Shown: positions 16,323 to 24,959, counted from the stretch's first letter. The stretch: DNA of 64,000 nucleotides from Micromonospora sp. NBC_01699 (GCF_036250065.1 NZ_CP109199.1:4588001-4652000); one strand, 5' to 3'. Notes: generated by a model from the letters alone, not told the origin. Numbers and translations are program-made.

Positions 16323-16970
16323 TCAGATTCCCAGCGTTTGCGCCACCTGCTCGGTCAGTTCGTCCTCGGTCGTGGTCGTGTCGACCTCGACGATCGGCAG
16401 TCCGAGGAGCTTCGTCTGCTCGGAGAGGCGGTCGGTGAACATGCGGTCGCGTTCGAGCAGGTTGTGCAGGGCTCGATCCGGGTCGCTCGTCCGCCCGGCG
16501 ATGCCCCAGGTGGAGCCCCGGCTGTCCAGCGCGTGCCGGCGGAAGGCGGGCGTCGGGAGAAGCCAGACGGCGTGCCCGGATACGGCGAGGGGCCGTACGA
16601 GATGGGGCAGTAGCCGGAAGCCCTCGACCAGGACTGGAGGATCCTTCGGCAGCGCCAGCAGGTCTTCCACGATCAGGTCGAAGCCCTCGCCCCGGAACCA
16701 GTGAAATGTCTCCAACATGGTCTCCGGGGATCGGTGCACCCATCGCTCGTCCAGGTCCATGGCCATGAAGCCGGACAGGAGCGGGGCGTCGTCCCGCGTA
16801 CTGCGGCCGGCGTGGTCCGACATCACGTCGTCGGTCGCGTACAGTCGCAGTCCATGCCGGTCCGCCAGGCGACGGGCGATGGTCGACTTGCCCGCACCAC
16901 TCCCGCCACCGATCCAGTAGACGTGGCCGAACAGTGCCGAGGCGTCCGTGTTCTTCCCTCCGAGTCGCAT
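16323..16970 (-). CDS. P-loop NTPase, kinase-like
   Basis: 215 residues. Walker A GGGSGAGKST at 21-30, followed by an LRLYATDDVMSDHA segment (possible acceptor-binding Asp pair), and a basic lid-like region RALHNLLERDRMFTDRL. The size and layout resemble shikimate/adenylate-kinase-type small-molecule kinases. Conserved DPPVLVEGFRLLPHLV contains a strand for Walker B-like function. Substrate not identifiable. It is divergent from the sigma factor gene starting 28 bp away, so the two promoters overlap. Confidence 0.75.
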   Translation of the reverse strand: MRLGGKNTDASALFGHVYWIGGGSGAGKSTIARRLADRHGLRLYATDDVMSDHAGRSTRDDAPLLSGFMAMDLDERWVHRSPETMLETFHWFRGEGFDLIVEDLLALPKDPPVLVEGFRLLPHLVRPLAVSGHAVWLLPTPAFRRHALDSRGSTWGIAGRTSDPDRALHNLLERDRMFTDRLSEQTKLLGLPIVEVDTTTTEDELTEQVAQTLGI

Positions 16971-16997
16971 CCTTCAGCCTCACATAGGATCGGGGTC

Positions 16998-17942
16998 ATG
17001 CCCCTGTCCCCGGAGGACGTCGAGCGGTTCGTGGCTTCCCGGCACCGTCTGGAAGCCATCGCGTACCGGCTCCTCGGCTCCGCGACGGAGGCCGAGGACG
17101 CCGTCCAGGAGACGTTCCTACGCTGGCAGGCCGCTGACGTCGACCGCATCGAGGTCCCCGATGCCTGGCTGACCAAGGTGCTCACCAATCTGTGCCTCAA
17201 CCAGCTCACCTCCGCACGGGCGCGCCGCGAGACCTACGTCGGCCAGTGGCTTCCGGAGCCGCTGCTCGGCGGGGACCCGATGCTCGGCCCGGCCGACACC
17301 GCCGAGCAACGCGAATCGCTCTCGTACGCGGTCCTCACCCTGATGGAGCGCCTGTCCGCCAACGAGCGGGTGGTGTACGTGCTGCGCGAGGCCTTCGACT
17401 ACCCACATCGGGAGATCGCCGAGATCCTCGACCTCACCGAGGCTGCCTGCCAGCAGATTCTCCATCGCGCGAAGAAGCACGTGGCGGACGGCAGGGCCCG
17501 TACCGAGGTCGACGGGGTCGCCGCTCGGCGGATCGTCGAGGAGTTCCTGGCCGCCGCCACGAGCGGCCAGATCGAACCGCTCGTACGGCTGCTCACCTCG
17601 GACGCGATCTCGATCGGCGACGGTGGCGGCAAGGTCCCGGCCCGTACCAGGGCGTTCGAGGGCGCCCGTGCGGTCGCGAGGTTCCTGTGGGGCCTGTTCA
17701 AACCGACCGAGGCCAAGCGGGCCGTGCTCGGCGGCGCGGCCGAGGTCTACGCCTGGACCGCGAACGGCGATCCCGCCGTCGTGGTCGTCGTCGGCGGCCG
17801 GGTCGTCGGCGTCATGTGCCTGGAGATCACCACCGAGGGCATCGCCGCGGTCCGTAGTCAGGTCAACCCCGACAAGCTGGGGCGCGCGACCGAGCGGTTC
17901 GCGGCCTCCGACCACGGGGAACCGCTGTTCAGCGGATTCTGA
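16998..17942 (+). CDS. ECF41-type RNA polymerase sigma factor with SnoaL-like C-terminus
   Basis: 314 residues. Region 2 includes AYRLLGSATEAEDAVQETFLRW (about 14-35); region 4 includes REIAEILDLTEAACQQILHRAKKH (about 135-158). The last 140 residues form a SnoaL/NTF2-like domain, the hallmark of the ECF41 (SigJ-like) group, in which this extension replaces an anti-sigma factor. As in most ECF41 loci, the next gene encodes a redox enzyme, here a FAD oxidoreductase 92 bp downstream, the expected regulon target. The signal is unknown. Start chosen at the ATG reading MPLSPEDVERF. Confidence 0.92.
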   Translation: MPLSPEDVERFVASRHRLEAIAYRLLGSATEAEDAVQETFLRWQAADVDRIEVPDAWLTKVLTNLCLNQLTSARARRETYVGQWLPEPLLGGDPMLGPADTAEQRESLSYAVLTLMERLSANERVVYVLREAFDYPHREIAEILDLTEAACQQILHRAKKHVADGRARTEVDGVAARRIVEEFLAAATSGQIEPLVRLLTSDAISIGDGGGKVPARTRAFEGARAVARFLWGLFKPTEAKRAVLGGAAEVYAWTANGDPAVVVVVGGRVVGVMCLEITTEGIAAVRSQVNPDKLGRATERFAASDHGEPLFSGF

Positions 17943-18034
17943 CCTCGTGTGAGGTGCTTCACAACGTGTTCCTGTCAGCAAACCGCGGCCCGCCCGGTTC
18001 AAGTGGCGAACCCGCGTCAGACAGGAGCACGGAC

Positions 18035-19231
18035 ATGCAGCATCGCATCATCGTCCTCGGCGCCGGATACGCCGGAGCCATCGTGACCGGCCGCCTCGCG
18101 AAGCGGCTCCGCCGCGAGGACGTCGCCGTCACCGTCGTCAACGCCGAGCCCGACTTCATCGAACGCGTACGCATGCACCAGCTTGCGACCGGCCAGACCC
18201 TCAAGCCCCGGCCCTTCACCGAGATGTTCGCTGGCACCGGCGTCGTGGTGAGGGTCGCGAGGGTCACCGGCGTCGACGTCGACCGCAAAACCGTCGCCGT
18301 CATCGACGCCGACGGGTCCGAGGAACTCGCCTATGACACGCTCGTCTACGCCCTCGGCAGCGGCTGGGACGCCCGGGGCGTCAGCGGAACCGCCGAGCAT
18401 GCGTACGAGATCGCCGGCCGCCCCGGAGCGCTCCGGCTGCGCGAGCGCCTGGCCCGTCTCGACGCCGGGCAGACCGTGGTCGTCGTCGGCGGTGGCCTCA
18501 CCGGGCTGGAGGCCGCGGCCGAGATCGCCGAGGCCCGGCCGGACCTCGATGTGGCCCTCGCCGCCCGTGGCGGCCTCGGCGACTCGCTCTCCCCCAAGGG
18601 CCGCGCGCACCTGCGAAAGGTCTTCGGCAAGCTCGGGATCACCGTGTACGAGCACGCCGCCGTCACCGCTGTCGAAGCCGAGCGCGTCGCCACCGCCGAC
18701 GGCAGGGTCATCCCGGCCACGGTGACCGTGTGGACCACCGGCTTCGCGGTCCACCCGATCGCGAAGCAGACCTCCCTGGAGGTCACCGGCGCCGGCCAGA
18801 TAGTGGTCGACGCGACGATGCGCTCGGTCTCGCACCCGGACGTCTACGCGATCGGCGACGCGGCCTTCGCGATGGGCGCGGGGAACAGGCCGATGCGGAT
18901 GGCGTGCGCTTCGGGCGTGCCGATGGCGTGGCAGGCCGCGGACTCGATCGCGGCCCGGCTGACCGGTGGGAAGCTCCCGAACGCGGCGTTGCGCTACTTC
19001 AACCAGTGCATCTCGCTGGGCCGCAGGGAGGGCCTGATCCAGTACGTGACCGCCGACGATCGCGCGGTCGCGGCGGCCCTGACCGGACGGCTCGCCGCTG
19101 TCTACAAGGAGCTGGTCTGCAAGGGCGCCGTCTGGGGTGTGGCCAACCCGACGCTCGGGCTGCCGACCCGGCGCCGCAGTGTCACCCGGGAGCGGGTCAC
19201 GGCGGGCCCGGCCGTGAAGGAACTGGCCTAA
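18035..19231 (+). CDS. FAD-dependent NAD(P)H oxidoreductase, probable ECF41 target
   Basis: 398 residues. FAD-binding GAGYAG at 9-14, second dinucleotide motif VVVVGGGLTGLEAAAE at 147-162, and a third FAD contact in DVYAIGDAAFA near 268-278, the pattern of NDH-2/AIF-like pyridine nucleotide-disulphide oxidoreductases without the CxxxxC redox pair. RBS AGGAG lies before the ATG. The pairing with the upstream ECF41 sigma factor is a known conserved arrangement. It probably moves electrons from NAD(P)H to a quinone or other acceptor. No C-terminal membrane anchor is obvious. Confidence 0.88.
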   Translation: MQHRIIVLGAGYAGAIVTGRLAKRLRREDVAVTVVNAEPDFIERVRMHQLATGQTLKPRPFTEMFAGTGVVVRVARVTGVDVDRKTVAVIDADGSEELAYDTLVYALGSGWDARGVSGTAEHAYEIAGRPGALRLRERLARLDAGQTVVVVGGGLTGLEAAAEIAEARPDLDVALAARGGLGDSLSPKGRAHLRKVFGKLGITVYEHAAVTAVEAERVATADGRVIPATVTVWTTGFAVHPIAKQTSLEVTGAGQIVVDATMRSVSHPDVYAIGDAAFAMGAGNRPMRMACASGVPMAWQAADSIAARLTGGKLPNAALRYFNQCISLGRREGLIQYVTADDRAVAAALTGRLAAVYKELVCKGAVWGVANPTLGLPTRRRSVTRERVTAGPAVKELA

Positions 19232-19287
19232 CCGGTGCACGCGGCGAGGCGGGCACCCTCGATGTGAGGGCACCCGCCCCGCTGTCG

Positions 19288-19342
19288 GCTGGATGTACGA
19301 CATCGCACGAGATACCTCTCTTAACGTGTTTGTCGTACGACA
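19288..19342. promoter_or_regulatory. Operator-like palindrome upstream of the tautomerase gene
   Basis: TGTCGTACGACA at 19331-19342 is a perfect 12-bp palindrome. A related half-site, TGTACGACATCG, lies about 40 bases upstream. The spacing suggests a dimeric repressor binding at two sites before the gene starting at 19421; no TetR/MarR gene is adjacent. Confidence 0.5.
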
Positions 19343-19420
19343 TGATTGAGTTCACGGCACGCCCGAGGGAGCGCCGGATCCGGGTGATCCAGCATCGAAC
19401 CTGGCACGGGAAGGACCGTC

Positions 19421-20248
19421 ATGCCTTTCGTCGATATCTCCCTCGCGCGGGGAAAGTCCCGCGAATACCTCGAAGGTGTCTCGAACGCCGTACACGAGGC
19501 GCTCGTCGCGGAGTTCGGAATGCAGCCCGGGGACCGATTCCAGCTCGTCCACCAGCACGAGCCCGATGAGATGATCTTCAACCGCAGTTTTCGCGGCGGG
19601 CCACGCTCCGACGACTTCGTCGTCTTCACGATCACCGTCGGCCTGGACCTCGGCGAGCTGGCCAAGCGGCGGTTCTACAAAACGTTGGTCAGGCTGCTCG
19701 GTGAGGGCCCGGGGGTGCAGCCGGCGGACGTGTTCGTCATGATCCACGTGACTCCCCCGGTCAACTTCTCCTTCGCCGACGGGGTGGCCGCCAGCGAGGT
19801 TGCCGCCGCCGAGGCACTGGATCGCGCGGCCACCGGATCCGGCACCAGGGCCGCCTACACGAAGACGGAAATGGTGGACGCGATCATCCAGCTGTTCAAG
19901 GACAACGACCGCAGCCGGATGACCTTGATGCTGCGCGACGACTTCGTCCTCAAGGTGCCCAAATCGCTGCCCTACGGCGGCGAGTTCACCGGTCCGGAGG
20001 GGTTCGGCACCTTGTTCGACCGGGTGACCGGGGCGAGCGACTACTACGAGTCCTTCGTCACCGACCTCACCCGCGTCATCGAGGGAGAGGACCATCTGAT
20101 CGCCGCGATCACCGTCACCGGGCGGGGCAAGAAGTCAGGGAAATCGCTGTTCGCCGAGAACATGTGGCTGTTCGATATCGCCGACGGCAACTTCGTCCGG
20201 GCACAGATCTATCCCGACACCGCCGCCGCCGTCAGCGCCGCCGGTTAG
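19421..20248 (+). CDS. Tautomerase-SnoaL-like fusion protein
   Basis: 275 residues. Residues 1-125 match the tautomerase superfamily: after the initiator Met comes Pro2 (MPFVDISLARGKS), the catalytic base when Met is removed, and VFVMIHVTPPVNFSF closes the domain. Residues about 145-270 form an NTF2/SnoaL-like domain (EMVDAIIQLFKDNDRSRMTLML, TGPEGFGTLFDRV, GNFVRAQIYPD). Joining both in one chain is unusual; each alone is typical of polyketide or aromatic catabolism enzymes and stress-response proteins. Substrate unknown. Operator-like palindromes stand before it. Confidence 0.85.
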   Translation: MPFVDISLARGKSREYLEGVSNAVHEALVAEFGMQPGDRFQLVHQHEPDEMIFNRSFRGGPRSDDFVVFTITVGLDLGELAKRRFYKTLVRLLGEGPGVQPADVFVMIHVTPPVNFSFADGVAASEVAAAEALDRAATGSGTRAAYTKTEMVDAIIQLFKDNDRSRMTLMLRDDFVLKVPKSLPYGGEFTGPEGFGTLFDRVTGASDYYESFVTDLTRVIEGEDHLIAAITVTGRGKKSGKSLFAENMWLFDIADGNFVRAQIYPDTAAAVSAAG

Positions 20249-20311
20249 GGCGCCGCTGACCGGGCACCGTGGGTCCGTCGGTGACGGCCCTCCGCCGCCC
20301 TCCGCCGCCAA

Positions 20312-20348
20312 CCGGCCGCCCGACCGCGTGGAGCGGACGGGCGGCCGG
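20312..20348. terminator. Bidirectional terminator
   Basis: Perfect 11-bp inverted repeat CCGGCCGCCCG ... CGGGCGGCCGG with a 15-base loop, between the convergent tautomerase and SHOCT-like genes. Confidence 0.75.
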
Positions 20349-20361
20349 CGCCGTGGCGGTG

Positions 20362-20790
20362 TCACTCGCAGAAGACCTGCACCTTCACGTCGGGCTGATC
20401 GACGTCGACGGTGATGTCGTCGAGCTGCTCGATGAGGTCCTCGATGTGCTGCGGCTTGAGCTGGGTGAGGTCGATCGGCACCCCGGACTCGTGCAGCTTC
20501 GTGTTGACCTGGGTGAGCGCCTGCGGTGGGATAAGGCTCGTGAGCCGGACCCCGGCGCGCAGCAGTTGTAGCGGGACCCGGACGTTGATCCGGCCCGGCC
20601 CGTCGCCGCTGCCCTCCTCCGAGACCAGCACCACGCGCAGATACCTGGGTCGGGATTTCGGACGGGGCGCGGCCCCCGGCGGCGACTCGGGCTGTTCTCG
20701 TTCGACGGCGTCGATCAGCCGCTCGGCCTCGTCTGCGGTGATCTTGCCCTCAGCCAGCATGTGCAGAATCTGGCGGCGTTGCTCGTTCAT
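20362..20790 (-). CDS. SHOCT-like domain protein (YvlB/LiaX-type N-terminus)
   Basis: 142 residues. The N-terminus EQRRQILHMLAEGKITADEAERLIDAV is the short SHOCT-like helical hairpin found in YvlB/LiaX-type envelope-stress proteins. It is followed by a charged linker and a beta-rich region (YLRVVLVSE, INVRVPLQLLRAGVRL) ending in DVKVQVFCE. In other genomes this head is often paired with a DUF4097 adhesin domain, which is absent here. Third gene of the DUF2089, membrane protein, SHOCT-like operon. Probably an envelope-stress or membrane-sensing accessory protein; no direct evidence. Confidence 0.8.
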   Translation of the reverse strand: MNEQRRQILHMLAEGKITADEAERLIDAVEREQPESPPGAAPRPKSRPRYLRVVLVSEEGSGDGPGRINVRVPLQLLRAGVRLTSLIPPQALTQVNTKLHESGVPIDLTQLKPQHIEDLIEQLDDITVDVDQPDVKVQVFCE

Positions 20791-20811
20791 TGTTGCTCCT
20801 CCCGCTCTGAT

Positions 20812-21072
20812 TCATCTGACGCTTACGAGCACGGCCGTTCGGCCGTCCCCGATCTCGAACCGGGTGCCGGGCAGCGCCCACAGCAGTTGCCCGGTGCCGC
20901 GCAGCGCGCCCACCGGACTCACCCGGAAGACGACGCAGGCGACCAGTCCGACCAGCACGGCGAGCAGCAGCAGCGGTGAGAGCAGCAGAGCCACCGGCAG
21001 GACGGGGACGTAGAGCCGCAGCCAGCGACCGTCGGAACGGCGATGACGGTACGTCACCAGTTGCGGGATCAT
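20812..21072 (-). CDS. Small membrane protein in the DUF2089 operon
   Basis: 86 residues. A charged start (MIPQLVTYRHRRSDGRWLRL) leads to one long or two short hydrophobic segments (YVPVLPVALLLSPLLLLAVL and onward to about residue 50), then a short soluble tail. It overlaps the DUF2089 gene stop by four bases. The middle position in this three-gene arrangement is the reason to treat it as real. Function unknown; possibly it places the SHOCT-like partner at the membrane. Confidence 0.7.
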   Translation of the reverse strand: MIPQLVTYRHRRSDGRWLRLYVPVLPVALLLSPLLLLAVLVGLVACVVFRVSPVGALRGTGQLLWALPGTRFEIGDGRTAVLVSVR

Positions 21073-21467
21073 CTGGACTTCTCCAGCTCGACCAACGCCT
21101 CCTCGACGCTGATCTCCCCCCGCCGCAGGCGGTCGACGACGTCGGCGCCGGTGGGCGCCGGGTTGGTGTCGACGAAGTCGAGATGCTCGGCGATCCGGTT
21201 CAGCCGGGCCTTGATCGTCGGGTAGCTCACCCCGAAGATCCGCTCCATCTCCTTGATCGAACCGTGCGACCGCACGAACGCGGCGACGAACACCTGGTCG
21301 TCGATGCTCAGCTGCGCCAGCTGCGGCGGCTCGAACTGCCCCTCGACCGCGACGCCGCTGCCGGCCAGGCGCACCCGCTCGACCACGAACGGCTGTCCGC
21401 GCGTCAGATCCGTCAGTTCCTGCCAGTCCACCCTCGGCTCCCTCACCCTCGGCAACTCACCCGTCAT
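21069..21467 (-). CDS. DUF2089 family protein, probable autoregulator
   Basis: 132 residues. Contains a helix-turn-helix-like stretch, FVAAFVRSHGSIKEMERIFGVSYPTIKARLNRI (about 58-92 in total), typical of the DUF2089 family, and a C-terminal RRGEISVEEALVELEK segment resembling the SHOCT-like hairpin of the third gene. It starts an operon with a membrane protein and a SHOCT-like protein. The promoter reaches almost to the ATG and an inverted repeat overlaps the -35, so self-control is likely. DNA binding is inferred. Confidence 0.8.
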   Translation of the reverse strand: MTGELPRVREPRVDWQELTDLTRGQPFVVERVRLAGSGVAVEGQFEPPQLAQLSIDDQVFVAAFVRSHGSIKEMERIFGVSYPTIKARLNRIAEHLDFVDTNPAPTGADVVDRLRRGEISVEEALVELEKSR

Positions 21468-21472
21468 TCATT

Positions 21473-21499
21473 TGTATATTAACTTTTTCAAGGTGTCAA
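21473..21499 (-). promoter_or_regulatory. Promoter of the DUF2089 operon, predicted leaderless
   Basis: On the minus strand TTGACA (21499-21494) is followed after 15 bases by TATACA (21478-21473), an unusually A/T-rich pair for this DNA. The ATG begins at 21467, about where transcription should start, so the mRNA would have little or no leader. Confidence 0.6.
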
Positions 21500-21513
21500 C
21501 GCGAAAACCTTGA
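21488..21513. promoter_or_regulatory. Inverted repeat overlapping the DUF2089 promoter
   Basis: TCAAGGT and ACCTTGA, a perfect 7-bp inverted repeat with 12 bases between. One arm touches the -35 hexamer. A repressor operator, perhaps for the DUF2089 product itself, would explain it. The rest of the 315-bp gap to 21782 shows nothing else clear. Confidence 0.55.
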
Positions 21514-21782
21514 GTTTCTTAATTTGATCTTCGTTGGCCGGCCGCCGCTCCCCTGTCGTCCGCGATCCGCGGTGTCCCCGTGGTGGCCAGCCGTGCTATC
21601 ACCCACGGGATCGGTGCATCTCGCCGCCGGTGCTGTCCGAACACTGACATCGGTTCCCCCGGAGTTCGGGGATGCTCGAAGCGAAGTGTCCGAGGTGCCG
21701 GATTGTGCGACAGACACGTCGCCCGGCATCGATGCCCCGATGTGCGATACGAAGGCTTCGGAGAGATCAGCGGGAGAGGGCA

Positions 21783-24650
21783 ATGCCGCGAGCTGAGCGC
21801 CCACTCGATCCGGGTGACACCGCCCTGCTGCGATTCGCCCGCGACCTGCGCCTGCTTCGGGAAAAAGCGGGCAAGCCGACCTATCGGGAGCTGAGCGGCC
21901 GCGCCCACTACTCCGAGGCGGCCCTCTCCCAGGCCGCGGCCGGCCACAAGCTGCCGAGCATGGCGGTCACGCTGGCCTACGTCGCCGCCTGCGGCGGCTC
22001 GACGGAAGACTGGGAGGAGCGGTGGCGCGAGGTCGCGGCGGAACTGCCGGCGCCCGAGCAGAGCGATGACCGCGAGCCACCGTACGCCGGGCTGGCCTCG
22101 CTCCAGCCCCGGGACGCCGAGCGGTTCTTCGGTCGGGAGAGACTGGTCGACGAGGTGCGGTCCCGGCTGGCACGCCAACGCGTCGTGGTGGCCTTCGGTG
22201 CGTCCGGCGTCGGTAAGTCCTCGCTGCTCCGGGCCGGGGTGATGCCGAGACTGCCCGACCCCGTGCTGTTGTTCACCCCCGGCGCGCACCCGATCGAGGA
22301 ATGCGCGATCCAGCTCGCCCGGCACGCCGGATCACCGGTGGCGGTGCCGGGAACGGACGTACGCGCGCTGCACCGCATGATCGCCTCGGCCGCGCCGGAC
22401 GACGCCGAACTGGTGATCGTGGTCGACCAGTTCGAGGAGGTCTTCACCCTCTGCCGGGACGACGAGCAACGGCGCCGGTTCATCGACGCGCTGCTCACCG
22501 CCGCGCTCACCCGCAACAGCAGATGCCGGGTGGTGCTCGGGGTACGGGCGGACTTCTACGCGCACTGCACCGCCTTTCCGGACCTGGTCGAGGTGCTGCG
22601 CGACGGCCAGGTGACGGTCGGCCCGATGAACCCCGAGGAGTTACGCCTGGCGATCACCCAGCCGGCGGTCCGTTCCGGCTATGCGGTCGAGACCGCGCTG
22701 CTCACCGAACTGGTCGCCCAGGCCAACGGTCGGGTGGGGGTGTTGCCGATGCTGTCGCACGTACTGCTGGAAACCTGGCTGCGGCGGCGGGGGAACACCC
22801 TGACGCTGGCCGGGTTCCGGGCGGCCGGCGGCATCGCGGGCGCGCTCACCCAGACCGCGGAGGCGGTTTACGCCCGACTCTCCGCCGGTCAGCGGAAGAT
22901 CGCGAAGAACCTGCTGCTGCGGCTCACCGAGCCGGGCGAGGGCACCGGCGACGCCAAACGCCGGGTCGACCGGGTCGAGCTCGACGACAACGCCGACACC
23001 CGTACGGTGCTCGACCGGTTCGCCCACGCGCGCCTGGTCACCCTGGACCGGGACGGTGTGGAGATCGCGCACGAGGCACTCCTCCGATCATGGCCGAGGC
23101 TGCGGGAGTGGCTCGCCGAGGACCGCGAGGGACTGCGGGTGCATCGCGCGCTGACCGAGGCGACCGAGGCTTGGGAGGCCCTGGACCACGACGACGGTGC
23201 CCTCTACCGCGGCGTGCGGCTGGTCCGCGCACGCGAGTGGGCAGCACGCAACGGCGGCACACTGGCCAGCCGGGAACGTACCTTCCTCGAAGCGAGCCGC
23301 GCGGCCGAACTGGCCGAGCATCGGCTCACCCGCCAGCGGGGCAGGCGGCTGGGCCAGGCTGTGGCGTTGCTCGGCGTCCTGCTGGTGCTGGCCGCCGCCG
23401 CGGTGACGTACGCGGTCAACGTCGAGCGCTCCGCCGCCCGGCAGAGCGACACCGCGCTGTCGAAGATCGTCGCCGGCAAGGCCGGCCTGCTGCGCGGGCA
23501 GGATCCGGACCTGGCGGCGCAGCTCAGTCTGGCCGCGTACCGGCTGGCGCCGACCGCCGAGGCACGGGCAAGCCTGTTGGCCATGATCCCGTTTCCGCAC
23601 AGTGCGCGTCTGTCCGGACACGACGCGAACCTGAACGCCGTGACCCTCCGCGCCGACGGACGCGCCGCGGTGACCGTGAGTCACGACCGTACGGCCCGTC
23701 TGTGGGACGTCGCCGATGCCCGTCGACCCGAGGTCGCCGCCGTACTCACCGGCCACGCCAGCACTGTCAACGCCGCCGCCTTCCGCCCCGACGGCAGGGT
23801 GCTGGCGACCGCGAGCTGGGACGGTACGGCCAAATTGTGGGAGGTCGCCGATCTGCGCCACCCGGTCGAACTCGCCACCCTGCACGGACACCGGGGCGAG
23901 GTGAACGCGGTGACGTTCCACCCGGACGGCCGTACGGCGGTGACCGTCAGCAGCGACCGTACGGCGAAGGTGTGGAACGTCGCCGATCCGCGCGCCCCGC
24001 GCGAACTCATGACCCTGACCGGGCACACCGGGTTTGTCGTCGGCGCGGCGTTCGGACCGGACGGCACGGTGCTGGCCACCGCCAGCTTCGATCACACCGT
24101 CGCGCTGTGGAACCTCGCCGAGCCGGACCGGCCGAGGATCGTCACCGGTCACCGGGGCCGGGTGACATGGGTGGCGTTCAGCGCCGACGGGACCCGACTC
24201 GCCACCGCCAGCCAGGATCGCACCGCCCGCGTGTGGGACCTGGCCAGCGGTCGGGAGCTGGGCGTACTCACGGGCCACGACGGCATCGTCCGCTCGGTCG
24301 CGTTCAGCCCCGACGGGCGTACCGTCGCCACAGCGGCAGAGGACCAGACGGCACGACTCTGGGACGTGGCCCAACCCGGCCACTACCGGCAGGTCGCGGT
24401 GCTCAAGGCACACACCGAGCCGGTGGTGTCGGTCGCGTTCCGCTCGGACGGGCGGGTCCTCGCCACCGCCAGCGACGACGACACCGCCATCCTGTGGAAG
24501 ATTCCCGGTACGCCCCTGGACCAGCTCGACGTCTCCTCGGCCGCGGCCTGGGTGTGCGACTCCGTCGACGGCCCAATCGGCCCGGAGCACTGGGCGACCT
24601 ACTTCCCCGGTCGGGACTACCGCCCGCCCTGCCGTGGACGGCCGACATGA
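21783..24650 (+). CDS. nSTAND1 NTPase with N-terminal HTH and seven WD40 repeats
   Basis: 955 residues. XRE-like helix-turn-helix about 14-72 (YRELSGRAHYSEAALSQAAAG); conflict-type STAND NTPase with Walker A GASGVGKSSLL at 139-149 and Walker B VIVVDQFEEV at 211-220; ARM-like region to about 510; a membrane helix about 524-545 (LGQAVALLGVLLVLAAAAV); then seven WD repeats about 605-915, each ending RxWDx or similar, enough for one closed propeller. GGGAGAGG precedes the ATG. Such nSTAND1-WD40 proteins are common in actinomycetes; some STAND proteins act in defence or signalling. The membrane helix places the propeller outside if the N-terminus is inside. Confidence 0.9.
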   Translation: MPRAERPLDPGDTALLRFARDLRLLREKAGKPTYRELSGRAHYSEAALSQAAAGHKLPSMAVTLAYVAACGGSTEDWEERWREVAAELPAPEQSDDREPPYAGLASLQPRDAERFFGRERLVDEVRSRLARQRVVVAFGASGVGKSSLLRAGVMPRLPDPVLLFTPGAHPIEECAIQLARHAGSPVAVPGTDVRALHRMIASAAPDDAELVIVVDQFEEVFTLCRDDEQRRRFIDALLTAALTRNSRCRVVLGVRADFYAHCTAFPDLVEVLRDGQVTVGPMNPEELRLAITQPAVRSGYAVETALLTELVAQANGRVGVLPMLSHVLLETWLRRRGNTLTLAGFRAAGGIAGALTQTAEAVYARLSAGQRKIAKNLLLRLTEPGEGTGDAKRRVDRVELDDNADTRTVLDRFAHARLVTLDRDGVEIAHEALLRSWPRLREWLAEDREGLRVHRALTEATEAWEALDHDDGALYRGVRLVRAREWAARNGGTLASRERTFLEASRAAELAEHRLTRQRGRRLGQAVALLGVLLVLAAAAVTYAVNVERSAARQSDTALSKIVAGKAGLLRGQDPDLAAQLSLAAYRLAPTAEARASLLAMIPFPHSARLSGHDANLNAVTLRADGRAAVTVSHDRTARLWDVADARRPEVAAVLTGHASTVNAAAFRPDGRVLATASWDGTAKLWEVADLRHPVELATLHGHRGEVNAVTFHPDGRTAVTVSSDRTAKVWNVADPRAPRELMTLTGHTGFVVGAAFGPDGTVLATASFDHTVALWNLAEPDRPRIVTGHRGRVTWVAFSADGTRLATASQDRTARVWDLASGRELGVLTGHDGIVRSVAFSPDGRTVATAAEDQTARLWDVAQPGHYRQVAVLKAHTEPVVSVAFRSDGRVLATASDDDTAILWKIPGTPLDQLDVSSAAAWVCDSVDGPIGPEHWATYFPGRDYRPPCRGRPT

Positions 24651-24704
24651 ACCAGCACGCCGGCCGTCCATCGCCGAACCGGCCGCCCGGATCGCGGTGC
24701 CGGA

Positions 24705-24959
24705 TCAGTAGTAGAGGACCCAGAGTTCGTAGTCGTCCCCCGGGAACCAGCTACCGTCCTCGCAGGTGAACCGCTGCCAGCGTCCCTCGTCGACACCCGC
24801 GTGCCCGGCCCTGGTGCAGTCCTCCACCCAGTAGTAGTAGGTGAGGAACTCGTAGCCGGGCGGTGCGGCCTGCGCTGCCTGCGCGCCGAAACCGACTCCC
24901 GCCGTCGCCACCACGGCCGCCGCGAGCAGCCCGGCCGCCCGCTTCATTCGAATACCCAT
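24705..24959 (-). CDS. Small secreted protein, unknown
   Basis: 84 residues. A signal peptide (MGIRMKRAAGLLAAAVVATAG to about QAAQAA, residue 31) is followed by an aromatic, acidic mature peptide of about 52 residues with two cysteines (VEDCTRAG and RFTCEDG) and a terminal ELWVLYY. GAGAGGGAGAG precedes the ATG; the inner Met5 is an alternative. The two cysteines probably form one disulphide. No family recognised. It converges with the STAND gene. Confidence 0.7.
   Translation of the reverse strand: MGIRMKRAAGLLAAAVVATAGVGFGAQAAQAAPPGYEFLTYYYWVEDCTRAGHAGVDEGRWQRFTCEDGSWFPGDDYELWVLYY

Noticed and set aside
18001-18030. tRNA-like GGTTCAAGTGGCGAACC segment
   Set aside because: No acceptor, D or anticodon arms around it; it lies in the leader of the FAD oxidoreductase gene.
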